From positions 24,027 through 88,026 of the forward strand of contig NZ_JARHZJ010000088.1 in the NCBI RefSeq assembly GCF_029258205.1: a stretch of DNA of 64,000 bases, written 5' to 3'. The position numbers and the translations under genes were made by a program. Below the pieces are notes generated by a model. It made no database searches and was not told where the DNA came from. It was given only the letters and a program-made list of their open reading frames with translations. The stretch comes from Clostridium sp. Its GTDB lineage: Bacteria > Bacillota > Clostridia > Clostridiales > Clostridiaceae. How positions within the stretch are numbered: the first letter of the stretch is position 1; every line of letters begins with the position of its first letter. This document shows, piece after piece, positions 1-10,060 of this stretch.

Positions 1-505
1 TGAAGTCGATGCTCTTATGAAGTTAGTTGTTGAATTCATAAAAAATGAAATTGATGAACTTCATCAAAACGGAGTAAAGGTACAAACTATTGGTGATTTA
101 TCAAAATTCCCGGAAAAACCCAAAAAAGCTATAATTGGGGCTATGGAAAAGACCAAAAATAATAATGGTGTAGTTTTAAGTTTAGCATTAAATTATGGGG
201 GAAGAAATGAAATAGTTAAAGGTATAAAGTCTGTAATAGAAGATGTTCAAGCTGGTAAAATAAGTACAGAGGATGTAAATGAAGATATGTTTAATGAATA
301 TCTTTATACTAAAGGAATGCCAGATCCAGATCTTATAATAAGACCAAGTGGAGAACAAAGACTTAGCAACTTCTTATTATGGCAATGTGCATACTCAGAA
401 TTTTGGTATTCTCAAATAAACTGGCCAGATTTTAATGGCAAAGATTTAAGAAAAGCTATTTTTGATTATCAAAATAGAGATAGAAGATTTGGTGGAATTA
501 AATAA
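1..505 (+). CDS. uppS: Isoprenyl transferase (undecaprenyl diphosphate synthase), 3' part
   Basis: The frame is open from base 2, so the 5' end lies outside the window and the ATG at 17 is internal. The protein contains the cis-prenyltransferase signature RPSGEQRLSNFLLWQ followed by an aromatic-rich SEFWYS stretch, and ends in the family's usual RDRRFGG. The enzyme condenses isopentenyl diphosphate onto farnesyl diphosphate to make the C55 lipid carrier for peptidoglycan. It is followed 13 nt later by cdsA, the usual Firmicute order (frr-uppS-cdsA-dxr-rseP). The catalytic N-terminal Asp motif is not in the window. Confidence 0.95.
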   Translation, partial: EVDALMKLVVEFIKNEIDELHQNGVKVQTIGDLSKFPEKPKKAIIGAMEKTKNNNGVVLSLALNYGGRNEIVKGIKSVIEDVQAGKISTEDVNEDMFNEYLYTKGMPDPDLIIRPSGEQRLSNFLLWQCAYSEFWYSQINWPDFNGKDLRKAIFDYQNRDRRFGGIK

Positions 506-518
506 TGAGGTGATTTGG

Positions 519-1313
519 GTGAAATCTAATAGCAGATATGTAGGAGCACTTATAATGGCTCCGTTTATTGCTTTTATATTCCTAGGAGGAATTTGGCTTA
601 AGTTATTTACTATTGTTCTGTCTTTTGCAGGATTATATGAATATTATAAAACTGTTAAAGTAGCAAAATTAAAGCCTATTTCTATAGCAGGATATATATT
701 ATTAATATTATATTACTTAACTTCAAATAATTTTGAAATGTTATCATTTTTAATAATACTAGCTACATTTATATTACTTTGTGTTCCTATACTTGATATT
801 GAATACACATTTATAGATGTTGCAGTTACTATTTTAGGATTTATATATGTAGGAGTTTTCTTTAGCTTCATACACTTAGTAAACATCAAAGAAGGTGGAC
901 AATACCTAGTTTGGTTAATATTCCTATCATCATGGCTTTGTGATACTACTGCATATTATTCAGGTAGATTCTTTGGTAAACATAAATTATGCCCAAAGGT
1001 TAGTCCTAAGAAGACTATAGAAGGTTCTATAGGAGGAATATTAGGAAGTACATTAGCTTGTGGAATATTTGGTATAATAATATATAATAGTTTTTCTCTA
1101 ATACCTATATATCATTACTTTATAATAGGTATATTATGCGGAGTATTCTGTCAGTTTGGTGATTTAGTTGCTTCATCAATAAAGAGATACGCAGGAATAA
1201 AAGATTATAGTAATTTAATACCAGGACATGGTGGAATATTAGATAGATTTGACAGTATATTATTTGCTGGAACAATAGTATTCTTTTATTTAACACTTGT
1301 CTTAAAATTTTAA
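519..1313 (+). CDS. cdsA: Phosphatidate cytidylyltransferase
   Basis: Integral membrane enzyme making CDP-diacylglycerol from phosphatidic acid and CTP, the precursor of phosphatidylglycerol made by the pgsA product encoded at 25.8 kb. About eight hydrophobic segments are visible, and the C-terminal third carries the CTP-transferase signature (QFGDLVASSIKRYAGIKDYS, then IPGHGGILDRFDS). The ORF track starts at 462 inside uppS; I chose GTG 519 because a GAGGTGAT ribosome site lies just upstream and the protein then begins VKSNSRYVGAL. Length is 264 aa, normal for the family. A strong terminator follows, so uppS-cdsA ends a transcription unit. Confidence 0.95.
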   Translation: MKSNSRYVGALIMAPFIAFIFLGGIWLKLFTIVLSFAGLYEYYKTVKVAKLKPISIAGYILLILYYLTSNNFEMLSFLIILATFILLCVPILDIEYTFIDVAVTILGFIYVGVFFSFIHLVNIKEGGQYLVWLIFLSSWLCDTTAYYSGRFFGKHKLCPKVSPKKTIEGSIGGILGSTLACGIFGIIIYNSFSLIPIYHYFIIGILCGVFCQFGDLVASSIKRYAGIKDYSNLIPGHGGILDRFDSILFAGTIVFFYLTLVLKF

Positions 1314-1341
1314 TGCTTTAGATTTTCTAAAGCATTTTTTT
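1313..1341 (+). terminator. Intrinsic terminator after cdsA
   Basis: Perfect 10-bp stem ATGCTTTAGA / TCTAAAGCAT with a 3-nt loop, followed by seven T residues. Confidence 0.9.
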
Positions 1342-1579
1342 ATAAAATTTTTTATTTATATTTATTTTTAGAGATAAATATTTTCATTATATATTTAATT
1401 TAAAAAGAAAAATATAAGGTTATTGATAGAATATTAAGTAATAACTTGAGTATATTTATTATGTAGATATATTTATAAAGATGGGAATGGTTTTAAAGAA
1501 AAAAATCTAATTTAGAAAAAAAGGTTTATCAATGAATAGACAACTTTCTGTTAAAAGAATACATAATAAATGTGTATTA

Positions 1580-1608
1580 TTGTATTTAGAGATATAATGA
1601 TATAAAAT
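1580..1608 (+). promoter_or_regulatory. Candidate SigA promoter for dxr; 361-bp intergenic region
   Basis: The 361-bp gap between cdsA and dxr holds the cdsA terminator, AT-rich sequence with no convincing ORF, and this candidate promoter TTGTAT-N17-TAAAAT. Several other TATAAT-like words are nearby, so the choice is not unique. A small inverted repeat (AATACA / TGTATT, about 1559-1580) lies at its upstream edge. Confidence 0.4.
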
Positions 1609-1674
1609 AATATAATAGGTTAAATAGATAATTTTAGTCTATTATGTTTAAGGAAGAACTTAGGAGGAAAGAAT

Positions 1675-2829
1675 ATGAAAAGAGTATCTATACTAGGTGT
1701 AACTGGTTCTATAGGAACTCAAACTTTAGATGTATTAAGATTTCATAAAGAGGATTTTGAATTAGTTGGTATAACAGCTAATAGAAATATAGAATTAACA
1801 TTGGATATAATAAAAGAGTTTTCACCTAAATACGTTGCAATAAATCATAAGGAGTCTTACAAAAGATTTGTAGATTTGGTGAAAAGTGAAGGGTTAAAAT
1901 GTGAAGTTATCTACGGTATGGAAGGATTAGTTAAAGTTGCTACTTTAGATGAAGTTGATATAGTTGTTACTTCAGTTGTTGGTATGATTGGATTAAAACC
2001 AACTGTTGAAGCTATAAGAAAAGGAAAAGATATCGCTTTAGCAAATAAAGAAACTTTAGTAGTAGCAGGTGAACTTGTTATGAGAGAAGCTAAAGAAAAT
2101 GGAGTGAAAATACTTCCGGTAGATTCAGAGCATAGTGCTATATTTCAATCATTACAAGGAAATGCACATAACAAAATTGATAAAATACTTTTAACGGCTT
2201 CTGGAGGACCTTTTAGAGGATTTACTATAGATGATTTGAAATCAGTAATTCCAGAAAGAGCTCTTAAGCATCCAAAATGGAATATGGGTCAAAAGATATC
2301 AATAGATTCATCAACTCTAATGAATAAAGGATTAGAAGTTATAGAGGCTCATTGGTTATTTGATTGTCCTTATAAAGATATAGAGGTTGTAGTTCATCCA
2401 CAATCAATAATACATTCTATGGTTCAATATACTGATGGAGCAGTTATAGCTGAGTTAGGTGTACCAGATATGAAGTTACCAATTCAATATGCTTTAAATT
2501 ATCCAAATAGAGAAGGAAATATTAGTGAAAAATTAGACTTATTCAAGATTAGAGAGTTGACTTTTGAAAAGCCAGATTTAGATACATTTAAATGCTTAAA
2601 ATTAGCTTATGAAGCAGGAGAAAAAGGAAAGCTTATGCCAACAATTTTAAATGGGGCTAATGAAGTGTGTGTTGAACTATTCCTAAATAAAAAGATAACA
2701 TATTTACAAATACCAGAGATAATAGAAGAGTGTATGAATGATTTTGATTACAACAAAGAGGTTACTCTTGATAATGTAATAAATTTAGACAAAGAAGTAA
2801 GACAATATATATATGAAAAATATAACTAG
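1675..2829 (+). CDS. dxr: 1-deoxy-D-xylulose 5-phosphate reductoisomerase
   Basis: Second step of the MEP isoprenoid pathway: NADPH-dependent conversion of DXP to 2-C-methylerythritol 4-phosphate, in the cytosol. The N-terminal Rossmann motif GVTGSIGTQTLDV (residues 8-20), the metal/substrate motif PVDSEHSAIFQ and the flexible-loop and C-terminal motif SSTLMNKGLEVIEA are all present. Length 384 aa is typical. The ATG has an AGGAGG site 5-10 nt upstream. It is followed 11 nt later by rseP and then ispG, so two MEP-pathway enzymes flank the S2P protease in one operon. Confidence 0.97.
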   Translation: MKRVSILGVTGSIGTQTLDVLRFHKEDFELVGITANRNIELTLDIIKEFSPKYVAINHKESYKRFVDLVKSEGLKCEVIYGMEGLVKVATLDEVDIVVTSVVGMIGLKPTVEAIRKGKDIALANKETLVVAGELVMREAKENGVKILPVDSEHSAIFQSLQGNAHNKIDKILLTASGGPFRGFTIDDLKSVIPERALKHPKWNMGQKISIDSSTLMNKGLEVIEAHWLFDCPYKDIEVVVHPQSIIHSMVQYTDGAVIAELGVPDMKLPIQYALNYPNREGNISEKLDLFKIRELTFEKPDLDTFKCLKLAYEAGEKGKLMPTILNGANEVCVELFLNKKITYLQIPEIIEECMNDFDYNKEVTLDNVINLDKEVRQYIYEKYN

Positions 2830-2840
2830 GAGGGAAAAGA

Positions 2841-3848
2841 GTGTATATAATTTTTGCTTTATTAGCATTTAGTGCTTTAATCTTAGTTCATGAGCTTGGA
2901 CATTTTATTGTAGCTAAATTAAATGGAATTTATGTTGAGGAATTTGCTATTGGTATGGGACCAAAGCTTTTTGGTGTAAAAGTTGGAGAAACAGAATATA
3001 ATTTAAGAATTCTTCCTTTTGGTGGATTCGTTAAAATGCTTGGTGAAGATGATGAAAGTGATGATTCAAGAAGCTTAAATGCAAAAACTCCTATTCAGAG
3101 AATACTTGTTATGGGAGCAGGTGCATTTATGAATTATGTATTAGCCCTTATAATATTTATTGGGCTAGCTATGAGCTCTGGCTTTGTAGAAAATAAAGTA
3201 GCAAGTGTAGTACCTAATTCACCAGCACAAGAAATAGGAATTGAAAAGGGAGATGAATTCCTAAAAATAGATGGAAATAAAATTCATACAACTAATGATT
3301 TTGTAATGGGATTAGCCTTAGCTAAGGGGAATCCAGTTGAATTAGAAATAAAAAGAGGCAATGATGTCTTAACAAAAACAGTAAAGCCGATTTTAAATGA
3401 GAGTGGAATTTATCAAGTTGGAATAGGATATGATTTTATTAAAAAGCCTACTTTGCTTCAAGGAATAAAACAAGGATTTAATGAAACAAGAAGTCTTGTA
3501 TCTCAGTCTTTTATTGCATTAAAAACTATTTTTACAGGAGAAGCAAATTTAAAAACTGATGTAGGAGGTCCTGTTACAATAATTAAAATGTCAGGGCAAG
3601 CAGCAAAGGCAGGAGCAAATACTCTTTTATGGTTTATGGCATTTTTAAGTGTTCAATTAGCAGTATTTAACCTTTTACCATTCCCAGCTTTAGATGGTGG
3701 AAGAATATTTATAGAGCTTATTCAAATGATAACTAGAAAAGAAATACCTGCCAAGTATATTGAAGCTGTAAATACCGTTGGATTCATGTTGCTTATGGGA
3801 CTTATGGTATTAGTTACTATAAAAGATATAATATTCCCGATACTATAG
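2841..3848 (+). CDS. rseP: RIP metalloprotease RseP (site-2 protease)
   Basis: Intramembrane zinc protease that cleaves membrane-embedded anti-sigma factors and leftover signal peptides. The zinc motif HELGH lies near residue 18 in the first membrane segment, a PDZ domain occupies roughly residues 110-190, and the second active-site motif [12 protein letters not shown] is in the C-terminal membrane region. Length 335 aa is normal. The start is GTG 2841 with AGGAGGG upstream. This intact copy is a useful contrast to the degenerate S2P-like protein at 36.5 kb, in which HExxH is lost. Confidence 0.96.
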   Translation: MYIIFALLAFSALILVHELGHFIVAKLNGIYVEEFAIGMGPKLFGVKVGETEYNLRILPFGGFVKMLGEDDESDDSRSLNAKTPIQRILVMGAGAFMNYVLALIIFIGLAMSSGFVENKVASVVPNSPAQEIGIEKGDEFLKIDGNKIHTTNDFVMGLALAKGNPVELEIKRGNDVLTKTVKPILNESGIYQVGIGYDFIKKPTLLQGIKQGFNETRSLVSQSFIALKTIFTGEANLKTDVGGPVTIIKMSGQAAKAGANTLLWFMAFLSVQLAVFNLLPFPALDGGRIFIELIQMITRKEIPAKYIEAVNTVGFMLLMGLMVLVTIKDIIFPIL

Positions 3849-3867
3849 AAATTTGGAGGAATTAATC

Positions 3868-4917
3868 GTGAATAGAAAAGAAACTAGAAAAGTTAAAGTT
3901 GGAAACATATATGTTGGAGGAGATTTTAGAGTTTCCGTTCAATCTATGACCAATACAGATACAAAAGATGTAGAAGCTACGGTTAAACAAATAAAAGAGC
4001 TTCAAGAAGCTGGATGTGATATTGTTAGATGTGCAGTTTTAGATATAGATGCAGCTTGTGCTATAAAAGATATAGTGGCAAAAATAAATATACCACTAGT
4101 TGCAGATATTCATTTTGATTATAGATTAGCTTTAAAAGCAATAGAAAATGGAGTTTCTGCAATAAGAATAAATCCAGGAAATATTGGATCAAGAGAAAAG
4201 GTAGAGGCTGTAGTAAAGGCTTGTAAAGAAAAAAATATTCCTATAAGAATAGGGGTTAATTCAGGATCATTATCAAAAGAGCTTTTAGCAAAATACGGAA
4301 AGCCTACCCCAGATGCTCTAGTTGAAAGTGCACTAGAACATGTTAAAATATTAGAAGATTTAGATTTTCATGATATAGTAATTTCAATGAAATCATCAAA
4401 TGTTGAAACTATGATAGAAAGTTATAGAATAGCTTCACAAAAAACAAATTATCCACTTCACTTAGGGGTTACTGAGGCTGGTACTCCTTGGAGAGGAACA
4501 ATAAAATCTGCTATAGGAATAGGAACTTTACTTGCAGAAGGAATTGGTGATACTATAAGAGTTTCTTTAACAGGAGATCCTGTTGAAGAGATAAAAGTAG
4601 GTAAAGAAATTCTTAAAAACTTTGGATATGTAAAAGAAGGAGTAGAGTTTATATCATGTCCTACATGTGGAAGAACTCAAATAGACTTAATAAACATAGC
4701 TAAAGAAGTAGAGGAAAGACTAAGTTCTTGCAAGAAAAATATAAAGGTTGCAGTAATGGGTTGTGTTGTAAATGGACCAGGAGAAGCAAGAGAAGCAGAT
4801 ATTGGAATAGCTGGAGGTAAAGGTGAAGGTCTTATATTTAGAAAAGGTGAAATAATTAAAAAAGTAAAAGAAGAAGACTTGGTTGAAGAGCTTATAAAGA
4901 TAATAGAAACAATATAG
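3868..4917 (+). CDS. ispG: 4-hydroxy-3-methylbut-2-en-1-yl diphosphate synthase (flavodoxin/ferredoxin)
   Basis: Iron-sulfur enzyme converting methylerythritol cyclodiphosphate to HMBPP in the MEP pathway. An N-terminal TIM barrel begins with [21 protein letters not shown]; the C-terminal cluster-binding domain has CPTCGRTQ and [11 protein letters not shown], supplying the three Cys ligands of the [4Fe-4S] cluster. The ORF-track start (TTG 3853) overlaps the GGAGGA ribosome site, so I chose GTG 3868, giving 349 aa. It lies 19 nt after rseP. Confidence 0.95.
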   Translation: MNRKETRKVKVGNIYVGGDFRVSVQSMTNTDTKDVEATVKQIKELQEAGCDIVRCAVLDIDAACAIKDIVAKINIPLVADIHFDYRLALKAIENGVSAIRINPGNIGSREKVEAVVKACKEKNIPIRIGVNSGSLSKELLAKYGKPTPDALVESALEHVKILEDLDFHDIVISMKSSNVETMIESYRIASQKTNYPLHLGVTEAGTPWRGTIKSAIGIGTLLAEGIGDTIRVSLTGDPVEEIKVGKEILKNFGYVKEGVEFISCPTCGRTQIDLINIAKEVEERLSSCKKNIKVAVMGCVVNGPGEAREADIGIAGGKGEGLIFRKGEIIKKVKEEDLVEELIKIIETI

Positions 4918-4920
4918 TTT

Positions 4921-4946
4921 AAAGGAGGGATTAATATCCCTTCTTT
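4921..4946 (+). other. Hairpin between ispG and polC
   Basis: AAAGGAGGGAT / ATCCCTTCTTT form an 11-bp stem with one G-U pair and a TAAT loop. No T-tract follows, so it is unlikely to be a classic terminator. The 5' arm is itself Shine-Dalgarno-like but has no start codon after it; the real polC ribosome site (GGGAGG) is 36 nt further on. Confidence 0.45.
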
Positions 4947-4995
4947 ATGTCGTATAGGGATAAATTAAAATAAAATTCAAAGGGAGGCTTAGATT

Positions 4996-7900
4996 TTGAG
5001 TAACGAGTTTGTTAAACAGATTAACAGATCTATAAAATCAGATGATAATCTTAATGATTTAGAGTTTGAAATAACTAAGTTTCAATTGTTGAAAAGGAGT
5101 AATACTTTAAGAACTATAATAAAAAGTAAAGATCAATTGTCAGAAGAACAAAAGAAAATAATTAAGAATTACATAAAGAAAGCTATAGGTTTTGAAATAA
5201 ATATAGAAATTATGTACTATATAGATATTTCTGATATAACTTTAAAACAGGTAGTAGATCAGCATTGGAATCATGTTTGCGAAAAAATTATAGTGAAGCA
5301 TCCTGTTTTAAAAGAAGTTTTACTTAATTCTTCTATAGTAATTGAAGAAGAAAAAATAATTATAAAAAATGGTTCTGAATTTTTATGTACTTTTGTCAAT
5401 AGAAAACATATAGATAGAGATATTAAGGGATATATAAAATCATTCTTTGGAATAAATTCTTTGGTAGAAGTTAAATATGATGAAAGTTTAGCTAATAAGA
5501 ATTATAATGATGAAAAAATAAATGAAAATAAAGAAATTGCTAAAAAAGCTATAGAAACTATGAAAGCTAAAGCTTCTCAAGAAAAGTCTGTTAAAAAAGA
5601 AAATAATGACAATAAACATAAATCAAAGGGCGGGAATAAAGGCAATTATGAGAAGAAAACTTATAAAGATGAGCCAAGGAATGAAAATACTGTACTGGGA
5701 AGAAATATTCAAGGAGATACTATAGATATAAGTAGTATAGATATGGGATCTGGAATTGTTTCTATTTCAGGAGATGTGTTTAAAACTGATATTTTTGAAA
5801 CTAAGACAGGTAGAATAATACTTACATTCTTTATAACTGACTATACAAGTTCTATAGCTGTTAAATGCTTCTTAAGAGATAAAGATAAAGAACATGTTTT
5901 AGAAAATGTGAAAAAAGGTCTTTATTGTAAGGTTAGAGGAGAAGCTACTATGGATCCTTATGCTAAGGAAGTTGTAATAATGGCTAGAGATATAAATAAG
6001 CTTACAAAAATAGAGCGTATGGATACAGCAGAGGAAAAAAGAGTAGAACTTCATATGCATACAACTATGAGCTCAATGGATGCCGTAACTGCTGCAAGTA
6101 AAATTGTTGAGAGAGCAGCAAAGTTTGGACATAAGGCTGTAGCTATAACAGACCATGGTGTTGTTCAGGCCTTTCCAGATGCTCAAATAGCTGCTAAAAA
6201 GAATAATATAAAAGTTATTTATGGAGTAGAGGGATATTTAGCGGATAATGGAACTCCTATAGTTATTAATGGAAATAATGAATCTTTTGATGATGAATAT
6301 GTAGTTTTTGATATAGAAACAACAGGGTTTTCAAGCAAAAATGATAAGATTATAGAAATTGGTGCTGTTAAGTTAAAGGGTGGAGAAATAGTGGATTCCT
6401 TTAGTGCTTTTGTTGATCCAAAGGTAAATATTCCATATAAGATTACAGAACTTACAAGCATAACTCAAAATATGGTTAATGGACAGCCTACTATAGATGA
6501 GGTGCTTCCTAAGTTTATGGATTTTGTAGGAGAATCTGTATTGGTAGCACACAACGCTTCATTTGACGTTGGTTTTATAAAAAAGAACTTAGCCGATATG
6601 GGAAAAACTTTAAAGAATCCTGTAATGGATACTGTACCTTTAGCTAGATATCTTTATCCAGATTTAAAAAAGGTTAAGTTAAATATAGTTGCTAAACATT
6701 TAGGGATTAGTCTTGAAAATCATCATAGAGCTGTTGATGATGCAAAGGCTACTGCCGAAATATTAAAGTTTTCTTTCAAAAAGATGAAAGAAGAAATGGA
6801 TATTCATGATGTTAAGACTTTAAATGAGAAGTATCTATCAAATATAGATATAAAAAAACTTCCACTACATCACATAATAATATTGGCTAAAAATCAAATT
6901 GGAATTAAGAATTTATATAAATTAGTTTCTATGGCTCATTTAGATTACTTTGCTAGAAGACCACGACTTCCTAAAAGTATAATAACTGAGTATAGAGAAG
7001 GATTAATAATTGGGTCAGCTTGTGAAGCAGGACAATTATATAAGGCAGTTTTAGAAGGAAAGACAGATGCGGAATTAAAAGAAATAGCATCTTTTTATGA
7101 CTACTTAGAAATTCAACCAATACAAAATAATGAATTCCTTATACGAAAAGGAAATGTAAAAGATGAAGAAGAACTTAGAGAGTTGAATAGAAAAATATAT
7201 GATTTAGGAAAGGAAATGGATAAACCGGTAGTAGCAACATGTGATTGTCATTTCTTAGATCCTAATGATGAAGTGTTTAGAAGAATAATAATGGCTGGTC
7301 AAGGATATGGAGATGCAGATAATCAACCACCTTTATATTTTAGAACTACTAATGAAATGATGAAAGAGTTTGAATATTTAGGGGAAGAAGCTTGTAAAGA
7401 AGTTGTAGTAGAAAATACTCAGAAGATAGCTAATATGGTTGATATTGTAAAACCTATACCAGATGAAACGTTTCCTCCTAAGATAGAGGGGGCTGAGGAA
7501 GATATAAGAAATATGACTATGAATAAGGTTCATAGTATATATGGAGAAAATCTTCCAGAAGTTGTTCAAAAAAGATTGGATAAAGAACTTAATTCTATAA
7601 TAAATAATGGATATGCAGTACTTTATCTTATAGCGCAAAAATTGGTTGCTAAATCTTTAGAAGATGGCTACCTAGTTGGTTCAAGGGGGTCTGTTGGTTC
7701 ATCTTTCGTTGCAACAATGTCAGATATAACAGAGGTTAATGGATTACCTCCTCATTATGTTTGTCCAAATTGTAAGAAATCAGAATTTTTCTTGGATGGT
7801 TCTATAAGTTCAGGAGCAGATTTACCAAATAAAAATTGTCCTGATTGTGGAGCTGAGTATATTAAGGATGGTCATGATATTCCTTTCGAAACATTCTTAG

Positions 7901-9345
7901 GCTTTGAAGGGGATAAAGAGCCAGATATAGACCTCAATTTCTCAGGAGAATATCAAGCTGTTGTACATAAGTACACAGAGGTTCTTTTTGGAAAAGGGTA
8001 TGTATTTAAAGCTGGAACTATAGGTACAGTAGCTGAAAAAACAGCATATGGTTTTGTTAAAAAATATCTTCAAGAAAGAGGATTAGTTGTATCTCAAGCA
8101 GAAATAGAAAGACTTACTATTGGATGTACAGGAATAAAAAGAACTAGTGGACAGCATCCAGGGGGAATCATGGTTGTTCCGAGTGACAATGAAATATATA
8201 ATTTTTGTCCAATACAACATCCAGCTGATGATGTTAGCACAGATATTATAACCACTCACTTTGATTACCATTCAATAAGTGGTAGACTTCTTAAGCTTGA
8301 TATACTTGGACACGACGATCCTACCGTTCTTAGAATGCTTCAAGACTTAACTGGATTAGATCCTAAGACAATACCTTTAAATGATCCTAAGGTTATAAGT
8401 TTATTCACATCACCAGAGGCGTTGGGGGTAACTAAAGAAGAATTAGGATGTGAGGTTGGTAGTTATGGACTTCCTGAGTTCGGTACTAAATTCGTTAGGC
8501 AGATGCTTGTGGACACTCAACCTAAGAGTTTTGCAGACCTTGTGAGAATATCTGGACTTTCACATGGTACTGATGTTTGGCTTAATAATGCTCAGTACTT
8601 TATTAAAGAAGGTTATACTACATTAAAAGACTGTATAGCAACAAGAGACGATATTATGGTTTATCTTATGTATAAAGATCTTCCTCCTAAGACCGCATTC
8701 ACTATAATGGAAAAAGTAAGAAAGGGAAAAGGTCTTAGTGAAGAGGATGAAGCTTTAATGAGAGAAAAAGAGGTGCCGGATTGGTACATTGAATCTTGTA
8801 AAAGAATAAAATACATGTTCCCTAAAGGCCATGCTGTTGCATATGTTATGATGGCAGTTAGAATAGCATATTATAAAGTTTATTATCCAGAAGCTTACTA
8901 TACAACATATTTTACAGTAAGAGCTGATGATTTTGATGCTGACTTGATTTGTAAGGGTGAAGAAGCAATAAAGGCAAAAATGGAAGAATTAAATTCTATG
9001 GGAAATAATATATCAGTAAAAGAAAAGGGGCTTTTAACAATTTTAGAAATTTCTTATGAAATGTATAAAAGAGGATTAAATTTCTTGAAAGTTGATTTAT
9101 ATAAATCAGAAGCAACTAAATTTAAGATAGAAGAAGATGGTATAAGACCTCCATTAAATGCTCTTCAAGGAGTTGGAGATAATGCAGCAAAAAGTATAGT
9201 TGAATGTAGAATAAACGGAGAATTTATTTCAAAGGAAGATTTAAGACTTAGATCTAAAGTTTCAAAGACTGTAATAGAAACTTTAGATAATCATGGATGC
9301 TTAGAAGGAATGCAAGAAAGTAACCAACTTAGTTTGTTTGGCTAA
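4996..9345 (+). CDS. polC: DNA polymerase III alpha subunit, Gram-positive PolC type
   Basis: Replicative polymerase of low-GC Gram-positives with built-in proofreading. In order: an N-terminal domain and OB-fold (to about residue 340), PHP domain starting at [11 protein letters not shown] (about 350), an inserted DEDDh 3'-5' exonuclease ([10 protein letters not shown], about 434; [14 protein letters not shown]), then the C-family polymerase core with [12 protein letters not shown] (about 976) carrying catalytic Asp residues. The paired CPNC...CPDC zinc-ribbon-like motif (about 921-955) is usual in PolC. Start is TTG 4996 behind GGGAGG; 1449 aa is full length. Confidence 0.98.
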   Translation: MSNEFVKQINRSIKSDDNLNDLEFEITKFQLLKRSNTLRTIIKSKDQLSEEQKKIIKNYIKKAIGFEINIEIMYYIDISDITLKQVVDQHWNHVCEKIIVKHPVLKEVLLNSSIVIEEEKIIIKNGSEFLCTFVNRKHIDRDIKGYIKSFFGINSLVEVKYDESLANKNYNDEKINENKEIAKKAIETMKAKASQEKSVKKENNDNKHKSKGGNKGNYEKKTYKDEPRNENTVLGRNIQGDTIDISSIDMGSGIVSISGDVFKTDIFETKTGRIILTFFITDYTSSIAVKCFLRDKDKEHVLENVKKGLYCKVRGEATMDPYAKEVVIMARDINKLTKIERMDTAEEKRVELHMHTTMSSMDAVTAASKIVERAAKFGHKAVAITDHGVVQAFPDAQIAAKKNNIKVIYGVEGYLADNGTPIVINGNNESFDDEYVVFDIETTGFSSKNDKIIEIGAVKLKGGEIVDSFSAFVDPKVNIPYKITELTSITQNMVNGQPTIDEVLPKFMDFVGESVLVAHNASFDVGFIKKNLADMGKTLKNPVMDTVPLARYLYPDLKKVKLNIVAKHLGISLENHHRAVDDAKATAEILKFSFKKMKEEMDIHDVKTLNEKYLSNIDIKKLPLHHIIILAKNQIGIKNLYKLVSMAHLDYFARRPRLPKSIITEYREGLIIGSACEAGQLYKAVLEGKTDAELKEIASFYDYLEIQPIQNNEFLIRKGNVKDEEELRELNRKIYDLGKEMDKPVVATCDCHFLDPNDEVFRRIIMAGQGYGDADNQPPLYFRTTNEMMKEFEYLGEEACKEVVVENTQKIANMVDIVKPIPDETFPPKIEGAEEDIRNMTMNKVHSIYGENLPEVVQKRLDKELNSIINNGYAVLYLIAQKLVAKSLEDGYLVGSRGSVGSSFVATMSDITEVNGLPPHYVCPNCKKSEFFLDGSISSGADLPNKNCPDCGAEYIKDGHDIPFETFLGFEGDKEPDIDLNFSGEYQAVVHKYTEVLFGKGYVFKAGTIGTVAEKTAYGFVKKYLQERGLVVSQAEIERLTIGCTGIKRTSGQHPGGIMVVPSDNEIYNFCPIQHPADDVSTDIITTHFDYHSISGRLLKLDILGHDDPTVLRMLQDLTGLDPKTIPLNDPKVISLFTSPEALGVTKEELGCEVGSYGLPEFGTKFVRQMLVDTQPKSFADLVRISGLSHGTDVWLNNAQYFIKEGYTTLKDCIATRDDIMVYLMYKDLPPKTAFTIMEKVRKGKGLSEEDEALMREKEVPDWYIESCKRIKYMFPKGHAVAYVMMAVRIAYYKVYYPEAYYTTYFTVRADDFDADLICKGEEAIKAKMEELNSMGNNISVKEKGLLTILEISYEMYKRGLNFLKVDLYKSEATKFKIEEDGIRPPLNALQGVGDNAAKSIVECRINGEFISKEDLRLRSKVSKTVIETLDNHGCLEGMQESNQLSLFG

Positions 9346-9358
9346 TTTTAAAAATTTC

Positions 9359-9387
9359 TTGTAATATAAAATATACTATGTTACTAT
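9359..9387 (+). promoter_or_regulatory. Candidate SigA promoter of the rimP-nusA operon
   Basis: TTGTAA-N17-TACTAT, just after the polC stop codon. A start near 9394 would give a leader of about 180 nt containing the four hairpins annotated below. Confidence 0.55.
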
Positions 9388-9421
9388 ATAAGTAGAAGTT
9401 TTTTACTAATAGTTTGAGGTA

Positions 9422-9457
9422 AAGGAGTGGGACAGAAAAGCCCGCTCTTTCTATTTG
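9422..9457 (+). terminator. Leader hairpin 1, weak terminator-like, upstream of rimP-nusA
   Basis: Stem AAGGAGTGGG / CCCGCTCTTT (10 bp with two G-U pairs, 9-nt loop), followed by the interrupted T-rich run TTTCTATTTG. A GC-rich stem with a broken U-tract is the arrangement known for NusA-stimulated terminators. In Bacillus subtilis the corresponding leader (ylxS/rimP-nusA) is reported to hold a terminator through which NusA limits its own synthesis; the same role here is inference. Confidence 0.6.
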
Positions 9458-9460
9458 TAA

Positions 9461-9487
9461 CGCAACTTAGAATAAAGTTGCGTTTTT
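9461..9487 (+). terminator. Leader hairpin 2, intrinsic terminator upstream of rimP
   Basis: Stem CGCAACTT / AAGTTGCG with a 6-nt loop and five T residues directly after. It could end polC transcripts or act as an attenuator for the rimP-nusA operon if the promoter at 9359-9387 is real. Confidence 0.8.
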
Positions 9488-9490
9488 GCA

Positions 9491-9546
9491 TACCTATTAT
9501 TATATAAATTAATAGGTATTTACTTTATTGGGTACAATAAAGTAAA
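9491..9546 (+). promoter_or_regulatory. Leader hairpins 3 and 4: two adjacent perfect inverted repeats
   Basis: Hairpin 3 is TACCTATTA / TAATAGGTA (9491-9499, 9510-9518). Hairpin 4 begins at the next base: TTTACTTTATT / AATAAAGTAAA (9519-9529, 9536-9546) with a GGGTAC loop. Neither is followed by a T-tract. They lie 30-85 nt upstream of the rimP start and may influence RNA stability or processing. Confidence 0.6.
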
Positions 9547-9577
9547 TATTTAAAACTTAATAAGGGAGGGAAGTATA

Positions 9578-10042
9578 ATGAAAAAAGAACAACTTGTAGC
9601 TGATCTTGAAGCACTTTGTGCTCCTATAGTTAAAGAAAAGGGATATGATTTATATCATATTGAATATGTAAAAGAAAATAATGAATATTATTTAAGATTA
9701 TATATAGAAAATCCAGAGGAAAGAATTTCTCTAAGAGATTGTGAAATTGTAAGTAGAGCATTAAGTGATATGCTTGATATAGAAGATCCAATAAAAGATG
9801 CTTACTTCTTAGAAGTTTCATCACCAGGATTAAATAGAAAGTTATATACTGATAAGCATTTTAATAGATTTATAGGAAAAGAAGTTTTTGTTGGATTTAA
9901 GAGTTCTTTAAGCGGAAGAAAAAATGTAAAAGGAATTCTTAAAGATGTACAAGAAAATGAAATAATAGTTGAATGTGAAGGAAATGAAATAAAAGTTCCT
10001 AAAGATAAAATTAAGACAGCTAACCTTGAAGGGGAGATATAA
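9578..10042 (+). CDS. rimP: Ribosome maturation factor RimP
   Basis: Assembly factor for the 30S subunit. The N-terminal alpha/beta domain (GYDLYHIEYVKENNEYYLRLYIENPE, DISSPGLNR-type motif seen as EVSSPGLNRKLYT near residue 84) and C-terminal SH3-like domain are both present in 154 aa, the normal length. The ATG follows GGGAGGG. It opens the nusA operon, 18 nt ahead of nusA, the standard order in bacteria. Confidence 0.96.
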   Translation: MKKEQLVADLEALCAPIVKEKGYDLYHIEYVKENNEYYLRLYIENPEERISLRDCEIVSRALSDMLDIEDPIKDAYFLEVSSPGLNRKLYTDKHFNRFIGKEVFVGFKSSLSGRKNVKGILKDVQENEIIVECEGNEIKVPKDKIKTANLEGEI

Positions 10043-10060
10043 TTTAAGGAGGGTTTAAAA

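Noticed and set aside
1314-1674. Small gene or riboswitch between cdsA and dxr
   Set aside because: No ORF with a ribosome site and no conserved aptamer motif that I can recognise; only a terminator and promoter-like words.
5600-5700. Frameshift or insertion in the polC N-terminal region, where sequence is Asn/Lys-rich
   Set aside because: The frame is continuous and a variable charged linker before the OB/PHP domains is usual in PolC.
9346-9577. Possible tRNA or metY-like gene before rimP, as in E. coli
   Set aside because: The hairpins do not form a cloverleaf and there is no CCA end or T-arm consensus.
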